Numbered from the stretch's first letter, positions 29,833 through 40,612 are shown. The stretch is 64,000 nt of DNA from Natronobacillus azotifigens (GCF_026805325.1 NZ_JAPRAT010000007.1:61154-125153), one strand, 5' to 3'. The notes: a model not told the origin generated them from the sequence alone. Program-made: numbers and translations.

Positions 29833-31059
29833 ATGGAAGAAAATGTACTAATTATTGCAGTCCAAAAAAAATTAGATGATGAAACAAGGTTTCACTACTC
29901 TTTAGAGGAGTTAAAATCTTTAACAGAAACAGCAAAAGGTATTGTTGTAGATAGTGTTATCCAAAAGCGGGATCGTGCGCATCCCGCTCTTTATCTTGGA
30001 ACAGGAAAGCTAGAAGAAGTCGAGGAAATAATTGAAGAGAAGGAGATTGACTTATTAATTGCTAATGATGAATTATCTGCTTCACAAATGAGAAATTTGC
30101 AAGAGCAATTCGATTTGCCGATCATTGATCGCAGCCAATTAATTCTAGACATATTTGCTAGTCGAGCAAAAACGAGTGAAGGAAAGCTACAAGTCGAATT
30201 GGCCCAATATCAGTATTTGTTACCGAGATTACATGGACAAGGTCATGCGATGTCAAGACTTGGTGGTGGAATTGGAACACGTGGTCCGGGTGAAACAAAA
30301 CTAGAATCAGATCGAAGACACATTAATCGACGTATTGATGAGGTCAAACGTCGTCTAGCAACCGTTGTTAATCAACGAGAACAATATCGCAATCGTAGAA
30401 AAACGAACCATACGTTTCAAATTGCTATTGTAGGTTATACGAATGCAGGCAAATCGACCCTTTTCAATCGTTTAACTCGAAGTGATGCGTTTGAAGAGGA
30501 CCAATTATTTGCAACATTAGACCCGATGTCTAGACAGATGAAATTACCATCAGGATTAACGGTTGTTATTACAGATACGGTTGGGTTTATGCAAGATCTT
30601 CCAACTGCTTTGATTGCGGCCTTTCGTTCCACGCTGGAAGAGGTGGCTGAAGCGGATTTTATTTATCACGTAGTTGATGCTTCACACCCAGATCAAGGGC
30701 AACATCAAGAAACGGTACTTTCTTTATTAAAAGAACTAAAAGCTGATCACATCCCGTCGCTTACTATCTATAACAAAAAAGATCTGATTCGAGCGGATTT
30801 TTTGCCAATAAATCAACCCGCCATAACGATTAGTGCGTTTGATGAAGCAGATCGTAAGCGACTATTGAATAAAACGCAAGAATCCATGAAGAATAATTGG
30901 AAACGTTATGAGTGTGTCATTTCGGCTTCTGACGGGAAAAAATTACAACAATATAGACAACATTCTATTATCGTTTCAGAAGAATTTACTGAATCATCTG
31001 AAACGTATCATTTAGAAGGTTATTTACCAGAAGACCACCCACTTCAACCAAAGCATTAA
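29833..31059 (+). CDS. hflX: Ribosome-associated GTPase HflX
   Basis: GTPase that splits stalled or heat-damaged 70S ribosomes. The 408-residue protein has the HflX-specific N-domain with GIGTRGPGETKLESDRR near residue 145. The G domain shows G1 GYTNAGKST near residue 202, G3 DTVGF and G4 NKKD. ATG 29833 is preferred over ATG 29824 because the site CGAGG lies 9 bp upstream of it and touches the latter. The B. subtilis name is ynbA. Confidence 0.93.
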   Translation: MEENVLIIAVQKKLDDETRFHYSLEELKSLTETAKGIVVDSVIQKRDRAHPALYLGTGKLEEVEEIIEEKEIDLLIANDELSASQMRNLQEQFDLPIIDRSQLILDIFASRAKTSEGKLQVELAQYQYLLPRLHGQGHAMSRLGGGIGTRGPGETKLESDRRHINRRIDEVKRRLATVVNQREQYRNRRKTNHTFQIAIVGYTNAGKSTLFNRLTRSDAFEEDQLFATLDPMSRQMKLPSGLTVVITDTVGFMQDLPTALIAAFRSTLEEVAEADFIYHVVDASHPDQGQHQETVLSLLKELKADHIPSLTIYNKKDLIRADFLPINQPAITISAFDEADRKRLLNKTQESMKNNWKRYECVISASDGKKLQQYRQHSIIVSEEFTESSETYHLEGYLPEDHPLQPKH

Positions 31060-31111
31060 TAACTGTAGTTTCTTATTAAATAAATTCTTTGTATAGAAGA
31101 GAGAGTATGTA

Positions 31112-32374
<1,263 letters not shown>

Positions 32375-32481
32375 TTTTTTTTACGTGTAATCTTACCCAT
32401 ACATAGTACGTACCAAACGGATAACAAAGGGGTTTGTTTAATAGAAATAAATAAAAATAATAAATATTTTGAAAATTTTAA

Positions 32482-32530
32482 TGTAAAGAAAGCTCACATC
32501 TGTTGACAATTATTATTCCGTATGTATAAT
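32482..32530 (+). promoter_or_regulatory. glnRA promoter with GlnR/TnrA operator
   Basis: TGTAAAGAAAGCTCACA at 32482-32498 matches the GlnR/TnrA consensus TGTnA-N7-TnACA at every defined base. It sits 4 bp above TTGACA (32503-32508), which pairs with TATAAT (32525-32530) over 16 bp. This is the expected autoregulatory arrangement for glnRA. Confidence 0.88.
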
Positions 32531-32568
32531 AGAGTTATGGAAAGCAAGAGAGGAAAGGGGAGAATGTT

Positions 32569-32964
32569 ATGAGTGATCAAGATAGACGTTCGACGCCCTT
32601 ATTTTCCATTGGTATAGTCAAAGATTTGACTGATTTAACCGCTAGACAAATTCGTTATTATGAAGAGCATAATTTAGTTAACCCTGCTCGAACAGAAGGT
32701 AATCAACGGTTATTTTCCTTTAATGATGTCGATCGGTTGCTGGAAATTAAGGAATTGATTGAAAAAGGAATTAACCTTGCTGGTATTAAACAAGTATTAC
32801 AATTGAAAGACTTACCTAGAACGGAGCAAGTAACTACTGACACAAAGCCAGAGTTGACAGAAAAAGAATTACGCAAATTCTTAAGAAACGAGTTGTTAGA
32901 GTCGGGTAGGTTAGGGAAAACCTCGTTGCGTCAAGGGGAACTCTCAAGGTTCTTCAAACAATAA
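32569..32964 (+). CDS. glnR: Transcriptional repressor GlnR
   Basis: A 131-residue MerR-family regulator that represses glnRA and other nitrogen genes when glutamine is plentiful, stabilised by feedback-inhibited glutamine synthetase. The winged-helix N-terminus shows LTARQIRYYEEHNLVNPAR (residues 22-40). The C-terminal tail (SRFFKQ) corresponds to the GS-interacting, autoinhibitory segment. ATG 32569 has the site AAAGGGGAGA. glnA follows 25 bp downstream. Confidence 0.96.
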   Translation: MSDQDRRSTPLFSIGIVKDLTDLTARQIRYYEEHNLVNPARTEGNQRLFSFNDVDRLLEIKELIEKGINLAGIKQVLQLKDLPRTEQVTTDTKPELTEKELRKFLRNELLESGRLGKTSLRQGELSRFFKQ

Positions 32965-32989
32965 AGATTAATTAAAGGAGAGGACAGTC

Positions 32990-34324
32990 ATGGGAAAATT
33001 TACAAGAGAACAAATCAAACAGAAAATCAAGGAGGAAAACGTTAAGTTTATACGTCTTCAGTTTACAGATTTACTGGGAACAATTAAAAACGTTGAGATT
33101 CCTCTAAGTCAACTAGACAAAGCACTTGATAATGAAATGGTATTTGATGGTTCTTCCATTGAAGGTTTTGTACGTATTGAAGAGTCAGACATGAAGCTTT
33201 ATCCAGATATCGATACTTTTGTTGTATTTCCTTGGACATCAGAAAAAGGAAAAGTAGCACGTTTTATCTGTGATATTTATAATACAGATGGTACTCCATT
33301 TGGTGGTTGCCCACGTGTCAACTTGAAGAAAAACCTTAAGAAGATGGAAGAAATGGGTTTCACTACATTCAATATTGGTACCGAGCCAGAATTTTTCCTT
33401 TTCAAATTAGATGAAAAAGGTGAACCAACACTGGACTTAAATGATAAGGGTGGATATTTTGACCTTGCACCTACAGATTTAGGGGAAAACTGTCGTCGTG
33501 ATATCGTTCTAGAATTAGAAGAGATGGGCTTTGAAATTGAAGCATCTCACCACGAGGTTGCACCAGGTCAACATGAAATTGATTTCAAATACTCAGATGC
33601 AGTGAAACATGCAGATGATATTCAAACATTTAAATTAGTGGTAAAAACAATTGCTCGTAAACACGGTTTACATGCAACGTTTATGCCAAAACCATTGTTT
33701 GGTGTAAATGGTTCAGGTATGCACTGTAACATGTCACTATTTAAAGACAAAACAAATACATTCTTGGATGAATCAGGTGAGTTACAGTTAAGTAAAACAG
33801 CTTACCAGTTTATCGCGGGTATCATTGATCACGCACAATCGTTTACTGCTGTAACAAATCCAACAGTTAACTCTTATAAACGATTGGTTCCAGGTTATGA
33901 AGCGCCTTGTTATGTAGCATGGTCAGGTTCAAACAGAAGTCCTTTAATTCGAATTCCTGCATCTCGTGGATTAAGTACACGTGTTGAAGTTCGAAGTGTT
34001 GACCCTTCAGCTAACCCATACTTAGCACTAGCTGTATTATTAGCATCTGGACTAGACGGAATTGAAAGAAACTTAAAAGCACCTACTTCAGTGGATCGTA
34101 ACATCTATGTGATGGATAAAGAAGAAAGAGAAGCTAATGGTGTTAAAGATTTACCAGCAACGTTATACGATGCACTTGTTAATCTACAAAAAGATGACAT
34201 TGTTACGTCTGCGTTAGGTGATCACCTATGTGAACACTTTATTGAGTCTAAAGAAATCGAATGGGATATGTTCCGCACCCAAGTACACCCATGGGAAAGA
34301 GAGCAGTACCTACAGACTTATTAA
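32990..34324 (+). CDS. glnA: Glutamine synthetase type I-alpha
   Basis: Makes glutamine from glutamate and ammonia with ATP. At 444 residues it is the GSI-alpha form typical of Firmicutes, without an adenylylation loop; control is by feedback and GlnR binding. Motifs are FDGSSIEGF (about 52-60), [23 protein letters not shown] and [25 protein letters not shown] and [12 protein letters not shown] follow. The ribosome site is AAAGGAGAGG. A strong terminator follows. Confidence 0.98.
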   Translation: MGKFTREQIKQKIKEENVKFIRLQFTDLLGTIKNVEIPLSQLDKALDNEMVFDGSSIEGFVRIEESDMKLYPDIDTFVVFPWTSEKGKVARFICDIYNTDGTPFGGCPRVNLKKNLKKMEEMGFTTFNIGTEPEFFLFKLDEKGEPTLDLNDKGGYFDLAPTDLGENCRRDIVLELEEMGFEIEASHHEVAPGQHEIDFKYSDAVKHADDIQTFKLVVKTIARKHGLHATFMPKPLFGVNGSGMHCNMSLFKDKTNTFLDESGELQLSKTAYQFIAGIIDHAQSFTAVTNPTVNSYKRLVPGYEAPCYVAWSGSNRSPLIRIPASRGLSTRVEVRSVDPSANPYLALAVLLASGLDGIERNLKAPTSVDRNIYVMDKEEREANGVKDLPATLYDALVNLQKDDIVTSALGDHLCEHFIESKEIEWDMFRTQVHPWEREQYLQTY

Positions 34325-34333
34325 TATTCATAG

Positions 34334-34372
34334 AAAAACTCCTTGTTAAATTAATTTATCAAGGAGTTTTTG
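34334..34372. terminator. Bidirectional terminator between glnA and the convergent small gene
   Basis: AAAAACTCCTTG pairs with CAAGGAGTTTTT (34360-34371), with T on one side and A on the other, serving both converging genes. Confidence 0.92.
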
Positions 34373-34374
34373 TT

Positions 34375-34722
34375 TTACACAAGTTCAATTGTATACGTAC
34401 CACGGTCAGTGATTAGGCGAAACTTTTCTTCATTATATTGATAAAGGGTCGAATCCTCAAGCGGTATCTCATAAGAGGACAGAGGTAGCTCTTCGTATGT
34501 TTGTTTTGTTGTTTCAACTTCTCCAGTACCGTTCAAGTGTAACGTGTGCATTGGTTGATAATCATCAATTCTTCGCGTGTTCGTTTCATAAGAAATAGAT
34601 TTTATTGATAAAATTGCTTCATCATGGTCAGCTACTTCCTCTTTTGAAATTTTTATTTTCTTTCCGGCCCAACTTCTTATTCGATCGTTAAATTCTTCTA
34701 CTGATAAGTGTTGCATTGTCAT
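34375..34722 (-). CDS. Conserved hypothetical protein, 115 residues
   Basis: I do not recognise this family. The 115-residue, acidic, soluble protein begins MTMQHLSVEEFNDRI, with a helix-rich N-terminus and beta-rich remainder, no cysteine and no membrane segment. The chosen start has AGGAGGG 7 bp upstream; a longer frame (to 34764) passes through that site. It is convergent with glnA and shares its terminator. Strong translation signals argue that it is real. Confidence 0.7.
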   Translation of the reverse strand: MTMQHLSVEEFNDRIRSWAGKKIKISKEEVADHDEAILSIKSISYETNTRRIDDYQPMHTLHLNGTGEVETTKQTYEELPLSSYEIPLEDSTLYQYNEEKFRLITDRGTYTIELV

Positions 34723-34764
34723 TTGATATCCCTCCTGTTTATATATTTTCCAGGAAGGATTCAT

Positions 34765-35095
34765 ACATACTGTTGTTTATCAATAAAATTTCATGTTATA
34801 TTTGTGAAAGGTTATACAAACAAATGAAGTAATGATTATTTATAAGCATCCATTTTTTCATTGAAATAATAGTTATGTTATAGTTAATTAGAAATATTTA
34901 TCTTTACTCTCTTTTTTAAATAACCTTATCATTTCAATGGTTTGAATAGATAGTCAATAGGAATTAAACATAAATAAATAGATTAAAAGCTTAAAAAGTA
35001 AAAAAATTCACAAAAAGTACACACATTTATTCAATCTTTATGTTAATATAATACGTGAATCAATTCACAAAAAAAGATAAATAGGGAGGAAAAAA
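34765..35095. other. AT-rich intergenic region before the lipoprotein gene
   Basis: No gene seen. TATAAT at 35047-35052 is a probable -10 element for the lipoprotein gene, with a weak -35. A divergent promoter for the minus-strand gene should also lie here. Confidence 0.45.
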
Positions 35096-35099
35096 AGAA

Positions 35100-35624
35100 A
35101 TGAATTTAAAAAAGTTTTTAATGTTAGTATTAGTATTGGGGTTATTAACAGCATGTGCTATTGACGAGGACGAAAACACTTCAGGAAATGGCGATAATAA
35201 TGATGCAGTTTCAGGTGCTACTCAAGTAGTTGTGGAAGATGAAGCGTCAATGTTAGAAGGTATTAGTGAAGATGGAGCTTGGATCATCATTTTTGAAGGT
35301 GATTTGACTACTGATGAAGAACTTGTTTTAGAAGGTGACTTCACACATAGAGACGAGCCAGCTCGTAAACTTGCTCTATATACACAAGATGATGATCGTG
35401 TAATTATTGATCAATTTACACTAACTGCACCACAACTTACAATTGCTAGTGAAAATACTAGACTTCAAGGTGGTACTTTTGTAGGGGATGTTTATGTAGA
35501 AGCTGAAGGTTTCTCAATTCCTGACGGTACAATTGACGGTAATGTGTACTTTGCTAGTGAAGAAGTACAAGAAGCAGCTGATTTAGACGGCGGTACTGTT
35601 ACTGGTACAGTTGAAGTTCAATAA
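35100..35624 (+). CDS. Acidic surface lipoprotein of unknown function
   Basis: A 174-residue lipoprotein. The signal peptide MNLKKFLMLVLVLGLLTACA ends in the lipobox LTAC at about residue 19, followed by an Asp/Asn/Gly linker. The mature part is repetitive beta-strand-like sequence (GDLTTDEELVLEGDFTHRD; GGTFVGDVYVEAEGF; DGTIDGNVYFASEE) suggesting a small right-handed beta-helix or bactofilin-like stack. It is very acidic, as expected for a salt-exposed protein. GGGAGG precedes ATG 35100. It has its own terminator, so it is a single-gene unit. Confidence 0.82.
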   Translation: MNLKKFLMLVLVLGLLTACAIDEDENTSGNGDNNDAVSGATQVVVEDEASMLEGISEDGAWIIIFEGDLTTDEELVLEGDFTHRDEPARKLALYTQDDDRVIIDQFTLTAPQLTIASENTRLQGGTFVGDVYVEAEGFSIPDGTIDGNVYFASEEVQEAADLDGGTVTGTVEVQ

Positions 35625-35655
35625 TTCTTTTACATTTAAATCATAATAAACTATC

Positions 35656-35690
35656 AAAGTGGGTCTCTTTTTAAGAGATCCACTTTTTAT
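35656..35690 (+). terminator. Terminator after the lipoprotein gene
   Basis: AAAGTGGGTCTCTT pairs with AAGAGATCCACTTT over a 3-nt loop, with T residues following. Confidence 0.92.
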
Positions 35691-35749
35691 TTTCATAGAA
35701 TAGAAACCGTTATAATTGTACATACTCGAACAATTTGACTTATTTAAAC

Positions 35750-35785
35750 ACTATCGTTGACATTTGTAAACGATAGTTGTAAAAT
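35750..35785 (+). promoter_or_regulatory. copA promoter with CopY-type operator inside a long palindrome
   Basis: GACATTTGTA at 35759-35768 fits the cop box KACAnnTGTA. It is framed by ACTATCGTT (35750-35758) and its exact complement AACGATAGT (35769-35777), giving a 28-bp dyad. The promoter TTGACA (35757-35762), 17 bp, TAAAAT (35780-35785) overlaps it, so a bound repressor would block RNA polymerase. Confidence 0.85.
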
Positions 35786-35848
35786 ACATTTAAATCATGA
35801 TTTAGTACTGAATTTTTTAAATGAAGTCAATAAAGGAGGATGTTGATA

Positions 35849-38341
35849 ATGACTAGCGATAACAAAACCAATGAACTGGATAAAATAGAAAAAGTAACCT
35901 TGAAATTATCAGGGATGTCTTGTACAAATTGTGCAAATACCGTTGAAAAAGCATTGCACAAGACAGAAGGGGTTTCTGACGTCTCCGTTAATTATGCCGT
36001 CGAAAAAGCTTACGTTGATTATGATCCAACACAAGTATCTAAAGACGATTTGATTGCAACAGTAAAGCGTTCAGGGTACGAAGCAGAGACAAGTGAACAA
36101 GATAAAGATAAAAATGCAACGATGAAGATAGCTGGAATGTCTTGCTCTAGTTGTGCGCAAAGAGTGGAGAAGAACATAGCAAACCTTGAAGGTGTTTCAA
36201 AAGTCAATGTCAATTATGGAACAGAGAAAGCTAACGTGTCTTATAATCCACAGAAAGTAAAACTTACTGATCTAAAGCATGTTGTAGAAAAAACAGGCTA
36301 TAAGGTTATAGAGGAGCAAGGAGATAATCAGCAAGGGAAAGATGCGGATGAAGAGAAGATGGAAACCGCAGCCAAAAAAATGTGGTCGTCTGTTGTATTC
36401 GCTAGTACGATCATGGCACTAATGATGGTGCATATGTTTATAATAGATATTCCATACTATTTCCCAATTATTTCAGTTCTTGCTTTTTTCCCAATTGTTA
36501 TTATCGGTTGGGAAACACACGTGTCTTCTTGGAGAGCGGTACGAAATTTGAGTCCGAACATGGACACCCTTGTTACAATGGGTTCCATTATCCCATATGG
36601 GCTAAATTTACTTGGTTTTTGGTTGCCAATTAGCTCGTTCGTTGAAATGGCTGCTATGATTATGACCTTTCACATGGTTGGACGATTTTTGGAAGCAAAG
36701 GCAAAAGGAAAGGCATCCCAAGCGATTAAGAAATTACTTGAAATGGGTGCGAAAACTGCCCATATTCTCGTCGATGGAGTTGAAAAAGAAATACCGGTCG
36801 ATGAATTACAACTTGGTGACGTTATGGTAATTAGACCTGGAGAAAAAGTTCCGACCGATGGCATTATTATCTCAGGAGAAAGTTCTTTAGATGAATCAAT
36901 GGCCACAGGTGAGTCGCTACCAGTAAATCGAAAAGTTGATGATCAGGTTATTGGATCTACTATTAATAAGCAAGGAATGCTACATGTAAAGGCAACGAAA
37001 GTAGGGAAAGATACCTTCTTATCACAAGTGATAAAGATGGTTGAAGAGTGCCAAGGTTCGAAAGTGCCGATTCAAGAATTCGCTGATCGAGTTACTGGAT
37101 TTTTTGTGCCAATAGTTATTCTTCTTTCCCTATCAGCATTTATCTTGTGGATGAGTTTTCCAGACTTTTTTGTTCCAATTTTACAGTACTTTAACTTTCC
37201 GTGGACTATGGTCGATTTACCAATACTGTCCTTATCTTTGTTAGCCATGATTGCTGTATTGGTCATTTCATGTCCATGTGCATTAGGTTTGGCGACACCA
37301 ACTGCTATTATGGTTGGTAGTGGAAAAGGCGCTGAAAATGGTGTGTTAATTCGTCGAGGAGAAGCGATCCAGACGATTATGAATACGTCGATTATTGCTT
37401 TTGATAAGACGGGTACGTTGACAAAAGGGAAACCTGAAGTTACTGATATTTTATCTTATGGTGAATTTAGTGAAAAAGACGTTTTGTATTATGCAGCTAG
37501 TATTGAGGTTTCATCAGAACATCCATTAGGTCAATCAATTGTTGAACAAGCAAAAGCAAAAGATATTTCTTTAACCAGTGTGGAAAGTTTTTCTTCTATT
37601 ACGGGTATGGGTGTGAAAGGAACCATTAATGACAAATCAGTTTTGATTGGGAATCGGAAATTAATGACCGAAAATAATATTGATCATCAGGCTATTGCCG
37701 ATTCAATGGAGAAATTAGAGCATGAAGCAAAAACAGCAATGCTACTTGCTGTGGATGGAAAATTAGCAGGTATTGTAGCAGTAGCTGACACACTGAAAGA
37801 TGATGCTGCTTTGGTTATTCAAGAATTAGAAAGCATGGGAATCAAAACAGCCATGATTACTGGAGACAATCAAAGAACAGCAAATGCAATCGCTAAAAAA
37901 GCTGGAATTAGTCGTGTGTTGGCTGAAGTGTTGCCGGACGGTAAGGTAGATGAGATTATTCGATTGCAAAAGGAATATGATACTGTGGCAATGGTTGGAG
38001 ATGGAATTAATGATGCTCCTGCATTAAAGCAAGCAAATGTTGGTATTGCGATTGGAACGGGTACTGATATTGCGATCGAGGCGGCAGATATCACTTTAGT
38101 TCGTGGGGACTTAAGTTCAGTAATTTCAGCAATTAAACTGTCGAGAGCGACTTTTACAAAAATCAAACAAAATTATTTCTGGGCATGGTTTTATAATGGT
38201 ACTGCAATCCCAGCGGCATTTTTCGGTTTGATTCATCCTATTGTGGGGGCAGCTGCTATGGCAATTAGTTCGATTAGTGTTGTGTTAAATTCTACTCAAC
38301 TTCGAAAAGTGGATATCGATCCTTCCTATTATCGGAAATAA
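35849..38341 (+). CDS. copA: Copper-exporting P1B-type ATPase CopA
   Basis: Pumps Cu(I) out of the cytosol. The 830-residue protein has two N-terminal heavy-metal domains with GMSCTNC and GMSCSSC (about residues 25 and 95) and about eight membrane helices. It carries the ion-binding CPC in VISCPCALGLATP near residue 475, phosphorylation motif DKTGTLTKGKP, and HP in SSEHPLGQS. The hinge GDGINDAPALKQA is present. ATG 35849 is preferred over ATG 35840 because AAAGGAGG is 9 bp upstream. The two-HMA form matches Bacillus CopA; regulation by CopY rather than CsoR is suggested by the operator and the next gene. Confidence 0.96.
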   Translation: MTSDNKTNELDKIEKVTLKLSGMSCTNCANTVEKALHKTEGVSDVSVNYAVEKAYVDYDPTQVSKDDLIATVKRSGYEAETSEQDKDKNATMKIAGMSCSSCAQRVEKNIANLEGVSKVNVNYGTEKANVSYNPQKVKLTDLKHVVEKTGYKVIEEQGDNQQGKDADEEKMETAAKKMWSSVVFASTIMALMMVHMFIIDIPYYFPIISVLAFFPIVIIGWETHVSSWRAVRNLSPNMDTLVTMGSIIPYGLNLLGFWLPISSFVEMAAMIMTFHMVGRFLEAKAKGKASQAIKKLLEMGAKTAHILVDGVEKEIPVDELQLGDVMVIRPGEKVPTDGIIISGESSLDESMATGESLPVNRKVDDQVIGSTINKQGMLHVKATKVGKDTFLSQVIKMVEECQGSKVPIQEFADRVTGFFVPIVILLSLSAFILWMSFPDFFVPILQYFNFPWTMVDLPILSLSLLAMIAVLVISCPCALGLATPTAIMVGSGKGAENGVLIRRGEAIQTIMNTSIIAFDKTGTLTKGKPEVTDILSYGEFSEKDVLYYAASIEVSSEHPLGQSIVEQAKAKDISLTSVESFSSITGMGVKGTINDKSVLIGNRKLMTENNIDHQAIADSMEKLEHEAKTAMLLAVDGKLAGIVAVADTLKDDAALVIQELESMGIKTAMITGDNQRTANAIAKKAGISRVLAEVLPDGKVDEIIRLQKEYDTVAMVGDGINDAPALKQANVGIAIGTGTDIAIEAADITLVRGDLSSVISAIKLSRATFTKIKQNYFWAWFYNGTAIPAAFFGLIHPIVGAAAMAISSISVVLNSTQLRKVDIDPSYYRK

Positions 38342-38361
38342 TTCAATGGCAAACGGATGGA

Positions 38362-38390
38362 TTGACAGTTATTTTTCACTTGTGTAATCT
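38362..38390 (+). promoter_or_regulatory. Possible separate promoter for copY
   Basis: TTGACA (38362-38367), 17-bp spacer, TAATCT (38385-38390). The -10 is poor and no cop box is visible, so this is tentative. Confidence 0.35.
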
Positions 38391-38440
38391 GAAAATATAA
38401 ATAGAAATTTGATGATGAATAGATGGAGGTGTCTATATTG

Positions 38441-38881
38441 GTGACGGAAGATAAACCTAAAATAACAGATTCAGAATGGGAAGTAATGCGTGTTGTTTGG
38501 ACATTAAGACAAGCCACTAGTAAAGATATCTGTGAAGTCTTGCAAGTCAAAAAAGATTGGAAGCAATCAACAACGAAAACTTTTATTGGTCGTCTCGTTA
38601 AAAAGGGAATGTTAAATACAAGATCAGAAGGAAAAAGGTTTTTGTATACAGCGGTAGTTAATGAAGATGAAAGCTTAAAAGCGGCAAAAGAAAGTTTTTT
38701 GGATAATGTCTGTAACAAACAAGTTGGAAAAACAATTACAAAGATGATCGCAGAAGCTACTTTAACTCATGAAGATATTCGATTATTAGAAGATATGATT
38801 GCTGAAAAGAAAAAAGAAGCAGTAGATGATATAACTTGTAACTGTGTTCCAGGGCAATGCAAGTGCAAAATGCATTGTTAA
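38441..38881 (+). CDS. copY: CopY/TcrY-family copper-responsive repressor
   Basis: A 146-residue BlaI/MecI-type winged-helix repressor (ITDSEWEVMRVVWTL near residue 8). Its C-terminus ends CNCVPGQCKCKMHC, the CxCxxxxCxC copper-sensing signature of CopY, with an extra terminal cysteine. The start is probably GTG 38441, or TTG 38438, behind GGAGGTG; an upstream in-frame ATG at 38423 overlaps that site. CopY is best known from enterococci, streptococci and lactobacilli, while Bacillus normally uses CsoR, so this module may have been acquired. The matching operator lies before copA. Confidence 0.9.
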   Translation: MTEDKPKITDSEWEVMRVVWTLRQATSKDICEVLQVKKDWKQSTTKTFIGRLVKKGMLNTRSEGKRFLYTAVVNEDESLKAAKESFLDNVCNKQVGKTITKMIAEATLTHEDIRLLEDMIAEKKKEAVDDITCNCVPGQCKCKMHC

Positions 38882-38908
38882 AAATAAACAGTGTTTGAAT
38901 AAAGTGAA

Positions 38909-38955
38909 ACTTTAATCAGTGTGGGTTTCTTAGCTGTTTTCCAACTGATTGTTAT
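38909..38955. repeat. Degenerate copy of the TTCAATCAGTGGG hairpin repeat
   Basis: AATCAGT and ACTGATT arms bracket GTGGG and CC segments, resembling the better copies at 48134 and 62860. It lies after copY and could act as a weak terminator. Confidence 0.5.
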
Positions 38956-38978
38956 TAAAAAGAAATAGACACTTAAAT

Positions 38979-39071
38979 CCTTCGGGATGCTAGCGTCCGT
39001 TGTTCCCACTTAAACATCTTAAATTTTTCTTCTTGTTAATAAGTGGGAGTCTTACGGAAGGTTGCTCAAGG
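38979..39071. repeat. Palindromic intergenic repeat between copY and copZ
   Basis: Nested arms TCCGT/ACGGA, CCCACTTA (39005-39012)/TAAGTGGG (39040-39047) and CCTT/AAGG form an imperfect cruciform of about 90 bp, with a 27-nt loop. The text has the look of a dispersed Bacillaceae element. It separates copZ from the rest of the copper genes. Confidence 0.6.
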
Positions 39072-39096
39072 ATAAATTAAAATAGGAGTGAATTAT

Positions 39097-39306
39097 ATGG
39101 AAACAATTGTATTAAATGTAGAAGGTATATCTTGTAATCATTGTGTAGGGACAATTAAGGAAGCTTTGAGTGACCTTAACGGAGTGGAGCATACAAAAGT
39201 AAATATTGATGATGGAACTGTTGAAGTTGTATATGATAGTAAAGAAACAGAGGCACTTGCATTAGCAAAAGCTATTGAGCAAGCTGGTTATCGTGTAGCA
39301 AATTAA
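39097..39306 (+). CDS. copZ: Copper chaperone CopZ
   Basis: A 69-residue heavy-metal-associated domain protein with the metal site GISCNHC at residues 10-16. It carries Cu(I) to CopA and, in CopY systems, to the repressor. The fold pattern (VLNVEGI, NGVEHTKVNI, EQAGYRV) is complete. ATG 39097 follows AGGAGTG; a GTG at 39088 overlaps that site. It lies 215 bp after copY, separated by repeat DNA, and has its own terminator. Confidence 0.95.
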   Translation: METIVLNVEGISCNHCVGTIKEALSDLNGVEHTKVNIDDGTVEVVYDSKETEALALAKAIEQAGYRVAN

Positions 39307-39325
39307 AATAGTCATGGAGCATTTT

Positions 39326-39360
39326 GAGATTAAATCATTTCTTGATTTAGTCTCTTTTTT
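39326..39360 (+). terminator. Terminator after copZ
   Basis: GAGATTAAATCA pairs with TGATTTAGTCTC (one G-T), followed by six T. Confidence 0.92.
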
Positions 39361-39443
39361 ATGAAATGAAGTGATTCTGTTTGAGCAGAATAGAATAAAC
39401 TGATACGATGAAGAAAATATATTCAAAAGAGGAGATTAGCTCA

Positions 39444-40445
39444 ATGGCAAAAATACAGATACCCTTATCCGTACTAAATTTAGCGCCTATTCGTAAAAAT
39501 GAGGGAACAAAAGAAGCGATAGATGCAGCGGTTGATTTAGCTCAAGCTACTGAAGAAATGGGTTATGAGCGTTATTGGATTGCAGAACATCATAATACAC
39601 CAACGTTGGTAAGTTCTGCGACTTCCATTCTAATAAAACATATTTTAGAACATACAAAAAAGATTCGGGTAGGGTCGGGCGGTATCATGTTGCCGAATCA
39701 TGCACCCTTAATAGTAGCAGAGCAATTCGGTACAATGGCAACCTTATATCCAAACCGTGTAGATTTAGGTCTTGGCCGTGCTCCGGGTACTGATATGCGA
39801 ACAGCTAAAGCTTTAAGGAGGACAAATAGTCAATCTGTTGAAAGCTTTCCGCACGATGTCGAATCATTGCTTACTTATTTTGGATCGAAAGAACAGCAAA
39901 CAGGAATTAGTGCATATCCAGGGGTAAATACCAATGTTCCGATATACATTCTTGGATCGTCAACAGATTCAGCTGTTTTAGCTGCTAAACTAGGATTACC
40001 TTACGTATTTGCATCACATTTCGCTCCAAAAGAAATGGCAGCAGCGATATCAATTTATCGTGATCGTTTTCAACCATCTGACTATTTAGAAAAACCATAT
40101 ATGGTTGTGTGCTTGAATGTTATTGGAGCAGAGAGTGATGAGGAAGCGAGAATGGAATCGACAACGATGAAACAATTTTTCTTAAATGTTGTTCGAGGAA
40201 CAGCCAATCCATTATTGCCTCCTGTGGAAAATATGGATGATTTATGGAGTGAACATGAAAAATTAATCGTTAATTCTATGTCTAGCGTAACCTTATTAGG
40301 AAGTAAACAATCGATTCAATCACAATTAACCCAATTTCAAACAGAGTTTGCTGTTGATGAAATTATGGCAGTTTCTTATATCTATGATCAAGAAAAGCAG
40401 AAACAATCTTATCGAATATTAAAAGAAGTAGTTGAAGGGAAATAA
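39444..40445 (+). CDS. LLM-class flavin-dependent oxidoreductase
   Basis: A 333-residue luciferase-like monooxygenase, probably FMNH2-dependent; the substrate is unknown. Features are [16 protein letters not shown] at the N-terminus, [18 protein letters not shown] near residue 43, and [30 protein letters not shown] sequence near residue 75 (written here from memory of the family; the visible core is [14 protein letters not shown]). [11 protein letters not shown] follows. ATG 39444 follows AGAGGAG by 9 bp; an upstream ATG at 39408 lacks a site. Single-gene unit. Confidence 0.88.
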   Translation: MAKIQIPLSVLNLAPIRKNEGTKEAIDAAVDLAQATEEMGYERYWIAEHHNTPTLVSSATSILIKHILEHTKKIRVGSGGIMLPNHAPLIVAEQFGTMATLYPNRVDLGLGRAPGTDMRTAKALRRTNSQSVESFPHDVESLLTYFGSKEQQTGISAYPGVNTNVPIYILGSSTDSAVLAAKLGLPYVFASHFAPKEMAAAISIYRDRFQPSDYLEKPYMVVCLNVIGAESDEEARMESTTMKQFFLNVVRGTANPLLPPVENMDDLWSEHEKLIVNSMSSVTLLGSKQSIQSQLTQFQTEFAVDEIMAVSYIYDQEKQKQSYRILKEVVEGK

Positions 40446-40612
40446 CTTAATAAAAATAAGATCATTGAAACTTAGGAGAGTAATACTGTTAAAGCTTGCC
40501 TAATTTCAACCGTTGTAGTCTGTTGTGCAAATGAAATAATGTTTTATTGTGAATATTTCAACTTTAATTGAAAAAAATAAAAACAACAACGTATTTACAA
40601 AGGAGTGGTCGT

